Source of the DNA: Geminicoccaceae bacterium
Lineage (GTDB): Bacteria; Pseudomonadota; Alphaproteobacteria; Geminicoccales; Geminicoccaceae
DNA length: 50,878 nucleotides
Assembly: GCA_028279345.1 (NCBI GenBank)
Contig: JANQNY010000022.1
Coordinates: forward strand, 1 to 50,878
Reading direction: 5' to 3'
The notes under the pieces were generated by a model, which did not search any database, was not told the DNA's origin, and saw only the letters and a program-made list of their open reading frames with translations. Shown in pieces: positions 35,342-43,147 of this stretch. How positions within the stretch are numbered: the first letter of the stretch is position 1; each line of letters begins with the position of its first letter. A program made the translations under genes and the position numbers.

Positions 35342-36060
35342 GGCCGGAGTCGTTCAGCCACGCCCCAGAGCCCGGCCTCGATGGCGCGGTCGAAGGTTGA
35401 AGCGGGCCCGGTCCATGTCCACCTGCGTGCGTCGTCCGCTAGCGTCCAATCGGTCGTCCAGAAGCCCTCAGGCGTCACTGTCATGCGGCCCGCCAGGTCG
35501 ACAAGGGCCTCGGCAAAGCCCTGATCCTCCGGCAAGCAGGCATCGAGGCCCACGGCCTGGGCGGCATCGTCGAGGGCCGCCCGCTGGCCCCAGCCGAGCG
35601 TCGACGTGCGCGTCACCTCGAACGCCCGCTCACCGTCGTCGACCATGAGCCGAACCGCCACGGCCGGGCGCCCGTCGATCCACGAGACGCGCCCCTGTTC
35701 GGCCAGCAGACGATCCACCGCCGCCGGTTCGAAGCGCACCGTCATGACGAAGCTCCGATCCCGCGTTCCCTGCTCGTCCGAGATCTGAATGCCGGCCTTG
35801 CGGTCGCGGTAGGCAATGGTCTCAGCCAAGGACAGGGCGTCTTCGACGGCCACCTCGAGCGCGGCATCGCCACTCACGCGGCGTAGCACGACGGCGAGCG
35901 CTTCCTCTGCGCCGCGGCGACGCTCCGCAACATCGTCACGCCCGGTCACTATGACCCCTGCGACATAGAGGTCCGTGGACCAAGCATGGCTCGCGGCGGC
36001 AAGCATCAGGCCCGCCAGCAGCATCGCCACCATCGTAGGTGCCTTCATCGTGACGCGCAT
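35323..36060 (-). CDS. DUF2066-domain exported protein
   Basis: The 245-residue protein has a signal peptide (hydrophobic 9-24, cut near SHAW). Its N-terminal part fits DUF2066: [40 protein letters not shown], then [32 protein letters not shown]. Members are exported proteins of unknown function, often longer than this one. AGGAGG lies 5 bases before the ATG at 36060. It is convergent with the second tandem paralogue, which it overlaps by 19 bases. Confidence 0.75.
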   Translation of the reverse strand: MRVTMKAPTMVAMLLAGLMLAAASHAWSTDLYVAGVIVTGRDDVAERRRGAEEALAVVLRRVSGDAALEVAVEDALSLAETIAYRDRKAGIQISDEQGTRDRSFVMTVRFEPAAVDRLLAEQGRVSWIDGRPAVAVRLMVDDGERAFEVTRTSTLGWGQRAALDDAAQAVGLDACLPEDQGFAEALVDLAGRMTVTPEGFWTTDWTLADDARRWTWTGPASTFDRAIEAGLWGVAERLRPQAQLR

Positions 36061-36141
36061 CGCTTCCTCCTGCGCGGCGCCCAGGGGCGACAGCGCGCAA
36101 GCGACATCCTACATTTCTTGGGTCCGTCGCTGGAGACCAAG

Positions 36142-37368
36142 ATGAACGCTCAACCCGATCCCAAGCCGGCTGATCAGGGCAAGGCCGCCGCCTTCGACTG
36201 GGCGGACCCGTTCCACTTCGAGGACCAGCTCAGCGAAGAGGAGCGCCTGATTTCGAACAGCGCTCGCGCCTATGCGCAGGAGCAGCTGCTGCCGCGGGTG
36301 ATCGAGGCCACGCGCAGGGAGCACTTCCACCCCGAGATCATGACGGAGTTCGGCGAACTGGGCCTTTTAGGCGTCACGATCCCCGAGGCGTATGGCGGCG
36401 CCGGTGCGTCCTATGTCAGCTACGGTCTGGTCGCGCGCGAGGTGGAGCGCGTCGACAGCGGCTACCGGTCGGCGCTCTCGGTCCAATCGTCCCTGGTGAT
36501 GTGGCCGATCTATGCCTATGGCGACGACACCCAGCGGAAGACCTGGTTGCCGCGCCTCGCGACGGGCGAGTTGGTCGGCTGCTTCGGCCTCACCGAACCC
36601 GATGCCGGCTCCGATCCGGCCGCGATGCAGACGCGCGCCAAGCGGGTCGATGGCGGCTACCGACTGAGCGGCGCCAAGAACTGGATCACGAATTCGCCCA
36701 TCGCCGACATCTGCATCGTCTGGGCCAAGTCCGAGGCGCATGGCGGCAAAATCAAGGGCTTCATCGTCGAGCGTGGCGATTCCGGCCTCGCCACGCCCAA
36801 GATCGAAGGCAAGCTGTCGCTCCGGGCGTCGGCGACCGGCATGATCCAGATGGACGAGGTCTTCGTGCCCGAAGCCAACCTCCTGCCCAATGTCGAGGGA
36901 CTGAAGGGCCCGTTCGGCTGCCTCAATCGCGCGCGCTTCGGCATCGCCTGGGGCGTGTGGGGGGCCGCCGAGGCGTGCTGGCATGCGGCGCGGGAATACA
37001 CCCTGGACCGCAAGCAATTCGGCCGGCCACTCGCCGCCAACCAGCTCATCCAAAAGAAGCTCGCCGACATGCAGACCGAGATCGCGCTGGGCCTGCAATC
37101 GGCGCTGCGCTGCGGCCGGCTCATGGACGAGGGCCGGCTGGCGTCAGAAGCCATCTCGCTCGTCAAGCGGAACGGTTGCGGCAAGGCCCTCGACATCGCG
37201 CGCACCGCGCGTGACATGCACGGTGGGAATGGCATCGTCGACGAGTACCACGTCATGCGCCACGCGACGAACCTGGAGACCGTGAACACCTACGAGGGCA
37301 CCCACGACATCCACGCCCTCATCCTCGGCCGTGCGCAGACGGGCCTGCAGGCGTTCACGGCCGGCTGA
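36142..37368 (+). CDS. gcdH: Glutaryl-CoA dehydrogenase-like acyl-CoA dehydrogenase
   Basis: It is predicted to oxidise and decarboxylate glutaryl-CoA to crotonyl-CoA in lysine/tryptophan breakdown, passing electrons to ETF. The 408-residue protein has the acyl-CoA dehydrogenase signatures [13 protein letters not shown] and KNWITNSP. The catalytic Glu lies in [20 protein letters not shown], whose sequence is GCDH-like. [29 protein letters not shown] is also typical. The ATG at 36142 gives the usual N-terminus ([17 protein letters not shown]). Its stop overlaps the start of the esterase gene. Confidence 0.9.
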   Translation: MNAQPDPKPADQGKAAAFDWADPFHFEDQLSEEERLISNSARAYAQEQLLPRVIEATRREHFHPEIMTEFGELGLLGVTIPEAYGGAGASYVSYGLVAREVERVDSGYRSALSVQSSLVMWPIYAYGDDTQRKTWLPRLATGELVGCFGLTEPDAGSDPAAMQTRAKRVDGGYRLSGAKNWITNSPIADICIVWAKSEAHGGKIKGFIVERGDSGLATPKIEGKLSLRASATGMIQMDEVFVPEANLLPNVEGLKGPFGCLNRARFGIAWGVWGAAEACWHAAREYTLDRKQFGRPLAANQLIQKKLADMQTEIALGLQSALRCGRLMDEGRLASEAISLVKRNGCGKALDIARTARDMHGGNGIVDEYHVMRHATNLETVNTYEGTHDIHALILGRAQTGLQAFTAG

Positions 37369-38315
37369 TGCGCCAGTCTGGCGACGAAGCGCGCGGTTGG
37401 GGTCGACTGCGGACCACGGCGGCTGCCTGCATTGCACTGAGCGCGCTCCAGGCCGCGGCGCCGGCCGCGCGTGGCGAGGTCCGCCTCTCCGAGAGCTTCT
37501 ACAGCGAAGCACTAGGCAAGGAGATGGCCTATTCCATCTACTTACCTGCCGATTGGCAGACGTCGACGGAGATCAAGTACCCGGTCGTCTACCTTCTGCA
37601 CGGCGTTGGCGGCGGTGAACTGGACTGGATCAATTTGGGGCACGCGGACGCGACACTTGATCGCCTCATTGCCGCGGCGGACGTCGCGCCGGTCGTCGCA
37701 GTCATGCCGGCCGCGGAGAATTCCTGGTATCTCGATACTGCTGCATTCGGCGGTCCAGGAAACTACGCGACCGCCATTTCGAAGGACCTGCGCGCGTACG
37801 TCGAGGCAACCTACCCCGTAGCAAGTGATCCCGCGTATCGCGCCATCATGGGGCTGTCGATGGGCGGCTTCGGCTCGCTCAGGCTCGGTCTGGAACAGGC
37901 AACGCAATTCGCCGCCATCGGCAGCTACAGCCCAACGCTCTTCTGGCAGTACGGACACATCGCGCGTGTGACCCGACGCGAGGAGGCCGAGCTCGGCGAG
38001 GAGTTCGGCTACAATGTACCGCATGGGTTCTTCCGGGATCACAGCCCCTACGCCTATCTGTCGAACTTCTTGAACGCCCAGACCAAGCCGATGGTCTTTC
38101 TGGCAGCCGGCGACGACGATCAGCTTGGCACGCCGGAGTACATCGTTCATCTGCAGGACGTCTTGACCGCGACGGGCCATCACCCCGAGTGGCGGATCTA
38201 TGATGGCGGACACGAGTGGTCCGTCTGGCGCGAGGCGTTCGCCGAGAACATGCGCCTGATCGGGGCCGAGTTGTGGAAGGCAGACAGCACCGTCGGGGCA
38301 GACCAGACACGATAG
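37368..38315 (+). CDS. Secreted alpha/beta-hydrolase, esterase D/tributyrin-esterase type
   Basis: The 315-residue protein has an N-terminal hydrophobic segment (about 17-34, ending AARG) that may be a signal peptide, although the charged first 15 residues make it long. The fold shows the oxyanion-hole HGVGG, nucleophile S164 (GLSMGGFGS), Asp in AAGDDDQ and His in GGHEWSVW. Family members include S-formylglutathione hydrolase, feruloyl and acetyl esterases. Its ATG overlaps the gcdH stop (TGATG), so the two are translationally coupled, although a functional link is not obvious. Confidence 0.8.
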   Translation: MRQSGDEARGWGRLRTTAAACIALSALQAAAPAARGEVRLSESFYSEALGKEMAYSIYLPADWQTSTEIKYPVVYLLHGVGGGELDWINLGHADATLDRLIAAADVAPVVAVMPAAENSWYLDTAAFGGPGNYATAISKDLRAYVEATYPVASDPAYRAIMGLSMGGFGSLRLGLEQATQFAAIGSYSPTLFWQYGHIARVTRREEAELGEEFGYNVPHGFFRDHSPYAYLSNFLNAQTKPMVFLAAGDDDQLGTPEYIVHLQDVLTATGHHPEWRIYDGGHEWSVWREAFAENMRLIGAELWKADSTVGADQTR

Positions 38316-38898
38316 GCTGGTGACCTGGCACGAGGTGTGGACCGCATGAGCCGGCCAGGCTAGCGCCGAAGCGCTGCGGCTGCCGGCGTTCGTGCTTGCG
38401 CCTGGCTGCTGGGGCGTAGCGACCCCCCCGCAGTTGCCGGTACAGGTCCGTCGCGGAGCGGTCCCGCCCGAAGAGCGCACCGCCGCCGACCGTGCGTGTT
38501 GTGGCAGCTAGCCGGAGGACGCCGCGACGCGTCTCCCTCGACGAACTCGATGTCGAGGTCATCAGTCTTGTCGGCGACACCGACTAGCTGCTTGAGAGCC
38601 CACCCCATCTCGAGCGCGCCAAGCGAGGTGAGCAGGCGTCACGCCGCCGCGGCATCCTCGACCTCTGACGTTGTGGTGGAGGAGCGCTTCCAGTGCGCGA
38701 CTTTTCGGGCAATTGTCGGTAGCGCACATATTGGTTTTCCTCGATGCGACGAGGCGGAAGCGTGCGCCGTCGTTGTGCCGCCGGGAGCGTCAAGTCCGCG
38801 TGCCGGCGGCGCCCACCGTGCTTGCGGTCGTCCAGCGCAAGCGCCGCCTTCAACCTGCCGCCGGTGCGAACCAGCATCGGTGGTCGGCTCGCGGGAGG
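38316..38898. other. Gap with traces of a decayed reverse-strand gene
   Basis: No intact gene is supported in these 583 bases. On the minus strand between about 38,640 and 38,400 two short pieces look coding by base composition and residue choice. RLLTSLGALEMGWALKQLVG, continuing to DKTDDLDIEFVEGDASRR, lies in one frame; VLRLAATTRTVGGGALFGRD, continuing to SATDLYRQLRGG, lies in another. A TGA precedes the first piece. The right end (38,640-38,898) holds the promoter region of the binding-protein gene. Confidence 0.4.
38430..38640 (-). pseudogene. Possible gene remnant with frameshift
   Basis: Minus-strand reading gives a short Leu/Ala/Asp-rich peptide ending DLDIEFVEGDASRR, then a frame change to VLRLAATTRTVGGGALFGRD. 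Both pieces show G/C-ending codons like true genes of the window, and stops interrupt the surrounding frames. I do not recognise the family. Boundaries are approximate. Confidence 0.25.
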
Positions 38899-40191
38899 AT
38901 GAAATCGATCATGCTTGTGAGAAGCAGTTTTTGGTGTGCGCTCGCCGGCGCTGCCGTCTTGTGCTCGCATGACGCAGCCGAGGCTCAAGACAGCATCCCT
39001 GTCGGTCAGCTCGTGGCTGAAACCGGCGCCACCGCTCCGGTGGCGCGCATCTACGGCCGGGGTGTGACCGACGCGATCGCTTGGATCAACGCGCAGGGCG
39101 GCGTCGACGGGCGGGCGATCGAACTCGACACCGTCGACTATGGCTACGACCCAGCGCAAGCGATCGCTACCTACAAGGCATGGGCCGACGGCTCTCAGCC
39201 CGTCGCCATCCAGGGTTGGGGCACCGCCGACACCGAGGCGCTCGTGGATCTCGTGAAGCGGGACGAAGTCGTTTTCATGTCGGGTTCGGCCTCGGGCAAT
39301 CTGACGGACCCGACCGGCAATTCGCCTTGGTCCACCGAGCCGGCGCCCTACAACTTCTTCTACGGACCGTCCTACTCCGACGGCTGCCGGGCGCTCGTCC
39401 AGTTTGCCGCCGAGGAATGGAAGCGCAGCGCCAGCGCGCAAGGTGCTTCCACCTTCTTGGGCGACCTCTATCGGCCCAAGTTCGCCTACATGGGCGACAA
39501 TCATCCGTTTCCGAACTCACCGCGAGCGGCTTGCTTGGACTATGCGCGCGATCTCAGTTTCGAAATCGTGCCACCGATCCGCTACGCCTTGACGCCCGCG
39601 GATTTCACCGAGCAGTGCCGCACGCTCGAGCGCAGCGCCGCCGACTTCGCGTTCCTGGCGAACACGGCCGAGGCCAATGTCCGCCTCGTGCGGGATTGCG
39701 CGCGGCTGGGCGTTGCCACGCAATTCGTCACCAACGTCTACGGCTGGGACGAGGACGCCGCGGACCGCGCGGGCGATGCCGGCAATGGCGTCGTCTGGGT
39801 CGTGACCGTGGCACCCTGGGACGAGGACGTGCCCGGCATGGAGACGTTGCGCGCGGTGTCCCTACAGTCCGACGCGAGCGGCAACGACGCGCGGTCGGTG
39901 CACTACATCCGTGGCGTCTGCGCGGCCTTCTTCATGCGTGATGCGATGCAACGGGCTGCCGGCGAGGGCAAGATTACGGGTAGCGCCATCAAGGCCGGCT
40001 TCGAGAGCATGCGCGATCACGTGCCGGAGGAGCTGGAGGGCGTCTGCCTGCCGAGCAGTTGGACGGCGACGGACCACCGCGGCACGACCACAGTGAACCT
40101 GTACCGAAGCCACAACAACTTCGGCACGGTGACCGCGAGCGAAGTCTACACGACGACGATGCCGCTCAGGCCCGACTGGCTCGGCTGGTAA
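38899..40191 (+). CDS. ABC transporter substrate-binding protein, branched-chain amino acid type
   Basis: The product of about 430 residues is a periplasmic ligand-binding protein of the Leu/Ile/Val (Peripla_BP_6) type. It has a signal peptide (about 10-29, cut near AEAQ), then IPVGQLVAETGATAPVARIYGRGVTDAIAWINAQGGVDGR, a standard opening. VVWVVTVAPWDEDVPGM lies in the second lobe. GGAGG touches the ATG at 38899, so the real start may be the ATG at 38911, which is 12 bases from it. No permease or ATPase of this type lies nearby, so its transporter is elsewhere. The ligand is unknown. Confidence 0.85.
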   Translation: MKSIMLVRSSFWCALAGAAVLCSHDAAEAQDSIPVGQLVAETGATAPVARIYGRGVTDAIAWINAQGGVDGRAIELDTVDYGYDPAQAIATYKAWADGSQPVAIQGWGTADTEALVDLVKRDEVVFMSGSASGNLTDPTGNSPWSTEPAPYNFFYGPSYSDGCRALVQFAAEEWKRSASAQGASTFLGDLYRPKFAYMGDNHPFPNSPRAACLDYARDLSFEIVPPIRYALTPADFTEQCRTLERSAADFAFLANTAEANVRLVRDCARLGVATQFVTNVYGWDEDAADRAGDAGNGVVWVVTVAPWDEDVPGMETLRAVSLQSDASGNDARSVHYIRGVCAAFFMRDAMQRAAGEGKITGSAIKAGFESMRDHVPEELEGVCLPSSWTATDHRGTTTVNLYRSHNNFGTVTASEVYTTTMPLRPDWLGW

Positions 40192-40211
40192 CGCAACCCG
40201 AGACGCGAAAC

Positions 40212-40231
40212 GCGGCCCCGTCTGGGGCCGC
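40212..40231 (+). terminator. Hairpin terminator candidate after the binding-protein gene
   Basis: GCGGCCCC (40212-40219), loop GTCT, and GGGGCCGC (40224-40231) make a perfect 8-base stem 20 bases after the stop codon. Only a weak pyrimidine stretch (TAGTCCCTT) follows. Confidence 0.5.
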
Positions 40232-40260
40232 TAGTCCCTTCCCATTTGGGAGCTAGTGCG

Positions 40261-40890
40261 ATGAACGACGTGACGACGCAGGCGCTGCCGGCGCACGCGG
40301 CCGCCGGCCCGCAGACCATCGACATTCAGGACAACACGGCCAATCCGGCGCCGCTCGGCCTCCTCGCCTTCGGGCTCACGACCGTGCTCCTGAGCATGCA
40401 CAATGCCGGCCTCTTTGGCATCGACGCCATGATCCTGGCGATGGCCGTCTTCTACGGCGGCATTGCCCAGATCTTCGCCGGTGTCTTCGAGTGGCAAAAG
40501 AAGAACACCTTCGCGACGACCGCCTTCATCAGCTACGGGTTCTTCTGGCTGACCCTCGCCGGCATCATCACGTTCCCGATCCTCGGACTTGCCGCAGCGC
40601 CGAGCCAGTTTGCGATGGGTGCCTACTTGGGCATGTGGGGTCTTTTGACCCTCGTACTGTTTATCGGCACGTTCCGGATCAGCGTGGCGCTACAGATTGT
40701 CTTTTTCCTGCTCACCGTCGCCTTCTTCGCCTTGTCCATCGGCGACTTCATCGGCAGCGCAGCCCTGAAGACCTTCGCCGGCTATGAGGGCATCCTCCTC
40801 GGCTTCTGCGCGATCTACACCGGCCTCGCCCAAGTCATCAACGAGGTCTACGGCCGCGTCGTGCTGCCGCTTGGGCTTGTGAAGAAGTAA
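40261..40890 (+). CDS. Acetate/succinate permease family protein (GPR1/FUN34/YaaH, SatP-like)
   Basis: The 209-residue protein begins its membrane part with NPAPLGLLAFGLTTVLLSMHNAG, the diagnostic motif of the AceTr (SatP/YaaH) family. Six membrane segments follow, with FYGGIAQIFAGVFEWQKKNTFATTAFISYG, another family block. Members are proton-coupled or channel-like carriers for acetate and succinate. GGGAG lies about 9 bases before the ATG. A strong hairpin separates it from the upstream binding-protein gene, so it probably has its own promoter or depends on read-through. Confidence 0.92.
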   Translation: MNDVTTQALPAHAAAGPQTIDIQDNTANPAPLGLLAFGLTTVLLSMHNAGLFGIDAMILAMAVFYGGIAQIFAGVFEWQKKNTFATTAFISYGFFWLTLAGIITFPILGLAAAPSQFAMGAYLGMWGLLTLVLFIGTFRISVALQIVFFLLTVAFFALSIGDFIGSAALKTFAGYEGILLGFCAIYTGLAQVINEVYGRVVLPLGLVKK

Positions 40891-41490
40891 CAAGAGGCCG
40901 GCCCGCCGTCGCGGGGCCGCGCCCCGCGGTGGCCCCGGGGCGGCGTCGGCGATGCCGGGTCTAGCCCTGTCAGACAATCAAGAGACAGGCTCCGCTCTTT
41001 CGAGGTCCTCGGCCGTTTCAAATCTCCGATCCGAAATCCAACCAGCGCGCCTACGCCCCCGTCGAACATGCAGATCGCGCAGTGCCCGACCGCGCTGCCG
41101 AATGCCCGCCCGCGTACCGGATATGCGTGAGATGCGCCAACGGCGGAAGTCCGGGCCTGCGGGCGGACTGGCCCCGTTGGCCCGACGCAGCTATAGAACA
41201 ATGAACGTGCCGCTTTGGGTGCCATCGGACTAACAAACTGGTTTTCGCATCTCTACAGAATCCAAAACTGCTATTTTTTTCCTTCGCTGAAACACTGCCA
41301 CTTCGAGCAAGTATCTTGGTGTTGCCGTTGAACGGGTGCTGTTCATCTGAAATAAAATACGAATAAAAATGATAAGATTATAAGAATTATTGGTGTTAAG
41401 TTTCGTATAGCGTAATAATAAAAAGAGATAAGTACAAACGATACTTGACTTTTATCCTGTAGATGCACAAATTGGAGCGATTTCGAAGAA
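40891..41490. other. Intergenic region with an abrupt change from GC-rich to AT-rich
   Basis: No gene is supported. The first about 340 bases are GC-rich like the rest of the window and include the hairpin at 40911-40927. From about 41,235 the sequence turns strongly AT-rich (runs such as AAATAAAATACGAATAAAAA), unlike everything else here. This continues to the GNAT gene and marks the left border of a probably acquired segment. No direct repeats, tRNA end or integrase were seen. Confidence 0.6.
40911..40927 (+). terminator. Hairpin after the SatP-like gene
   Basis: GCGGGGC (40911-40917), loop CGC, and GCCCCGC (40921-40927) form a perfect 7-base stem 20 bases past the stop. There is no T-run, so termination is uncertain. 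Confidence 0.35.
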
Positions 41491-41973
41491 TTGTTTGAGT
41501 CCAAAGGATGTCCACACTACTGCCGGTGCATGCTGTGGCGAACAAATGAAAACAAGAAAATGATACCCGAGAAAGCAGGCAAGAAAGCGTCAATGAAAAG
41601 CCGCGTCGATCACGGCACACCTATCGGCATGCTCGCATATTCAGCTAGAGCGCCGATCGCGTGGTGCTCAATTGCTCCGCGAGATACGTACAAGTCGTTG
41701 GGTGGCGACGAAACTAAAACCAACGTGTGGTCACTTACTTGTTTCTTCATCAAGCGACCATTCAGAAAAATGGGCATTGCGTCACAGCTGCTGACCGCTG
41801 CCGTCAATTACGCCAAGGATAACGGTGCACGCTACGTCGAAGCCTATCCCGTTGATCCCGACTCGCGCACTTACCGCTACATGGGATTGGTTCCAAGCTT
41901 CGAAAAAGCTGGATTTCAGTTGATCAAATCGGCAGGTTCACGAAGGAATGTAATGGTGCTTCCTGCAACCTGA
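41491..41973 (+). CDS. GNAT-family N-acetyltransferase, possibly N-terminally truncated
   Basis: The core matches a GNAT group with a cysteine-rich entry: LFESKGCPHYCRCMLWR, then WCSIAPRDTY. It has the acetyl-CoA site block WSLTCFFIKRPFRKMGIASQLL, followed by ARYVEAYPVDPDSR and a FEKAGF end. Relatives begin about 12-15 residues earlier, with a strand leading to W-x-DFE. That WSDFEELF is readable here just before 41491, but no ATG, GTG or TTG precedes it after the in-frame TGA at 41446. The gene therefore starts at TTG 41491, uses an unusual start, or is damaged. Codon use is clearly AT-richer than in its neighbours. Confidence 0.65.
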   Translation: MFESKGCPHYCRCMLWRTNENKKMIPEKAGKKASMKSRVDHGTPIGMLAYSARAPIAWCSIAPRDTYKSLGGDETKTNVWSLTCFFIKRPFRKMGIASQLLTAAVNYAKDNGARYVEAYPVDPDSRTYRYMGLVPSFEKAGFQLIKSAGSRRNVMVLPAT

Positions 41974-42341
41974 ATTCTGGAGCGGCTCTCTCGTTCTCGT
42001 AATGGTAGCGATCGCGGCGAAATTCGACGTCTGATCACCTGTGAGTCCCTTGAAAAACTCGGATTGGTCAGAACGGGCCGGACGATGGTGGGGCGAGTTT
42101 CATGGGGGCCTCAGATCCGTGGGTGTCAAAACACTCGGTTCGGCTTTTTCAGCAGTTTCCTATGACCGCCGACCGTTCTTGGCGAGAAGCCCGCGACCGG
42201 CGGCGAACGCCGCCGGCAGTGGGCCGAAGGCGGGCGCCGCACCTCGCCGGTCGTCGTAATCGTCTGAACGCGCGTCGCAGCACTACGCTCAGCCCTTGAT
42301 AGGCGCCACCACGTCGATGACACGCGGCCGCCTCGGTCACC
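41974..42341. other. Intergenic region after the GNAT gene
   Basis: These 368 bases return to GC-rich composition from about 42,050 onward. Several short overlapping frames occur on both strands, but none has a ribosome site with recognisable protein sequence. It separates the convergent GNAT gene and biotin-carrier gene. No hairpin with a T-run was found. Confidence 0.5.
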
Positions 42342-42746
42342 TCACTCGTAGTCCATCAGCACCTGGCCGACCTTGACGCCGTCGCCTTCGGCGACACGTA
42401 GGCCCTTGACCTTACCGGGACGCGCGGCGGTGACGTTGGTTTCCATCTTCATGGCCTCGAGGACCATGATGAGGTCGTCCTGCTTGAGCTCCTGGCCGGG
42501 CTTGACGGCGATGCGGTTGACGACGCCGGCGAGCGGGCTGCGGCACACCTTGTCCTCATCGACCGGTCCTTCGTCGGCTGCAGGCGCCTCGCCGGATGCG
42601 GAAGCCGCCGGGCTGGCGCCCGAGCGCACGGTCATCGGCGGCGCGTGCGGCGGCAGATAGCCTGGACGGCGCTGCGGCCCGTCTTCTTCGAGGACCTCGA
42701 CTTCCAAGTCGTAGCTCTTGCCGTCAAGATCGATGCGCAGTTTCAA
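42342..42746 (-). CDS. Biotin carboxyl carrier protein (1.3S-like)
   Basis: The 134-residue protein ends in a biotinyl domain with the attachment motif EAMKMET; K100 is the biotinylated lysine. It starts MKLRIDLDGKSYDLEVEV, like the N-terminal strand of transcarboxylase 1.3S and of OadA/MmdC carriers. A Pro/Ala/Ser-rich flexible linker (about 28-62) joins the two parts. It carries carboxyl groups between the two carboxyltransferases encoded upstream. It is the last gene of the reverse-strand operon. Confidence 0.93.
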   Translation of the reverse strand: MKLRIDLDGKSYDLEVEVLEEDGPQRRPGYLPPHAPPMTVRSGASPAASASGEAPAADEGPVDEDKVCRSPLAGVVNRIAVKPGQELKQDDLIMVLEAMKMETNVTAARPGKVKGLRVAEGDGVKVGQVLMDYE

Positions 42747-42798
42747 GGCTGGAACTCCTTCGGAACACGGCGGGCCGTTCTGAAGCGGCCGCCGGGTC

Positions 42799-43101
42799 TC
42801 AGTGTCCTCGCTTCAGCTGATGCGATGTCTGGATGGCGGCACGGCCGTGACGTGCCCAGGCGGGCGCACCGTTTGCCGGCTTGGCGAGCCGCGCCGAACG
42901 GATGCGCACCCGCTTGCCCAGATACGACGTCACCGCCGCGGCCAGCATGACCAGCGTCTCAGCGCTGACCTCAGCGGCTTGCTCGGCGCTGGTCGCCTCG
43001 ACATCCGCCTTGAGCGCGTCGAGGTCCGCACGCAGGGCACGCACCTCGCCGTTCAGGCTCTCCACCGCGGCCATGACGTCCTCGAGGGTCAATGCGCTCA
43101 T
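42799..43101 (-). CDS. Small ancillary protein of the carboxyltransferase operon
   Basis: The 100-residue protein (ATG at 43101) has an N-terminal heptad-like helix (LEDVMAAVESLNGEVRALRADLDALKADV), a mildly hydrophobic helix (SAETLVMLAAAVTSYLGKRV), and a C-terminal part RIRSARLA...WARHGRAAIQTSHQ. The last part recalls the C-terminal region of small subunits found with methylmalonyl-CoA or oxaloacetate carboxyltransferases (OadG/MmdD-like). I infer a structural or assembly role from that and from its place between the 12S-like and 1.3S-like genes. There is no convincing membrane anchor. Confidence 0.65.
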   Translation of the reverse strand: MSALTLEDVMAAVESLNGEVRALRADLDALKADVEATSAEQAAEVSAETLVMLAAAVTSYLGKRVRIRSARLAKPANGAPAWARHGRAAIQTSHQLKRGH

Positions 43102-43147
43102 GCCGTTTGCTCCTGCCGAGCGGCCCACGATCGTAGCGGGCGGGGCG

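Noticed and set aside
41235..41490. The AT-rich stretch as a replication origin or phage attachment site
   Set aside because: No DnaA-box clusters, iterons, direct repeats, tRNA end or integrase were found; composition alone suggests only acquired DNA.
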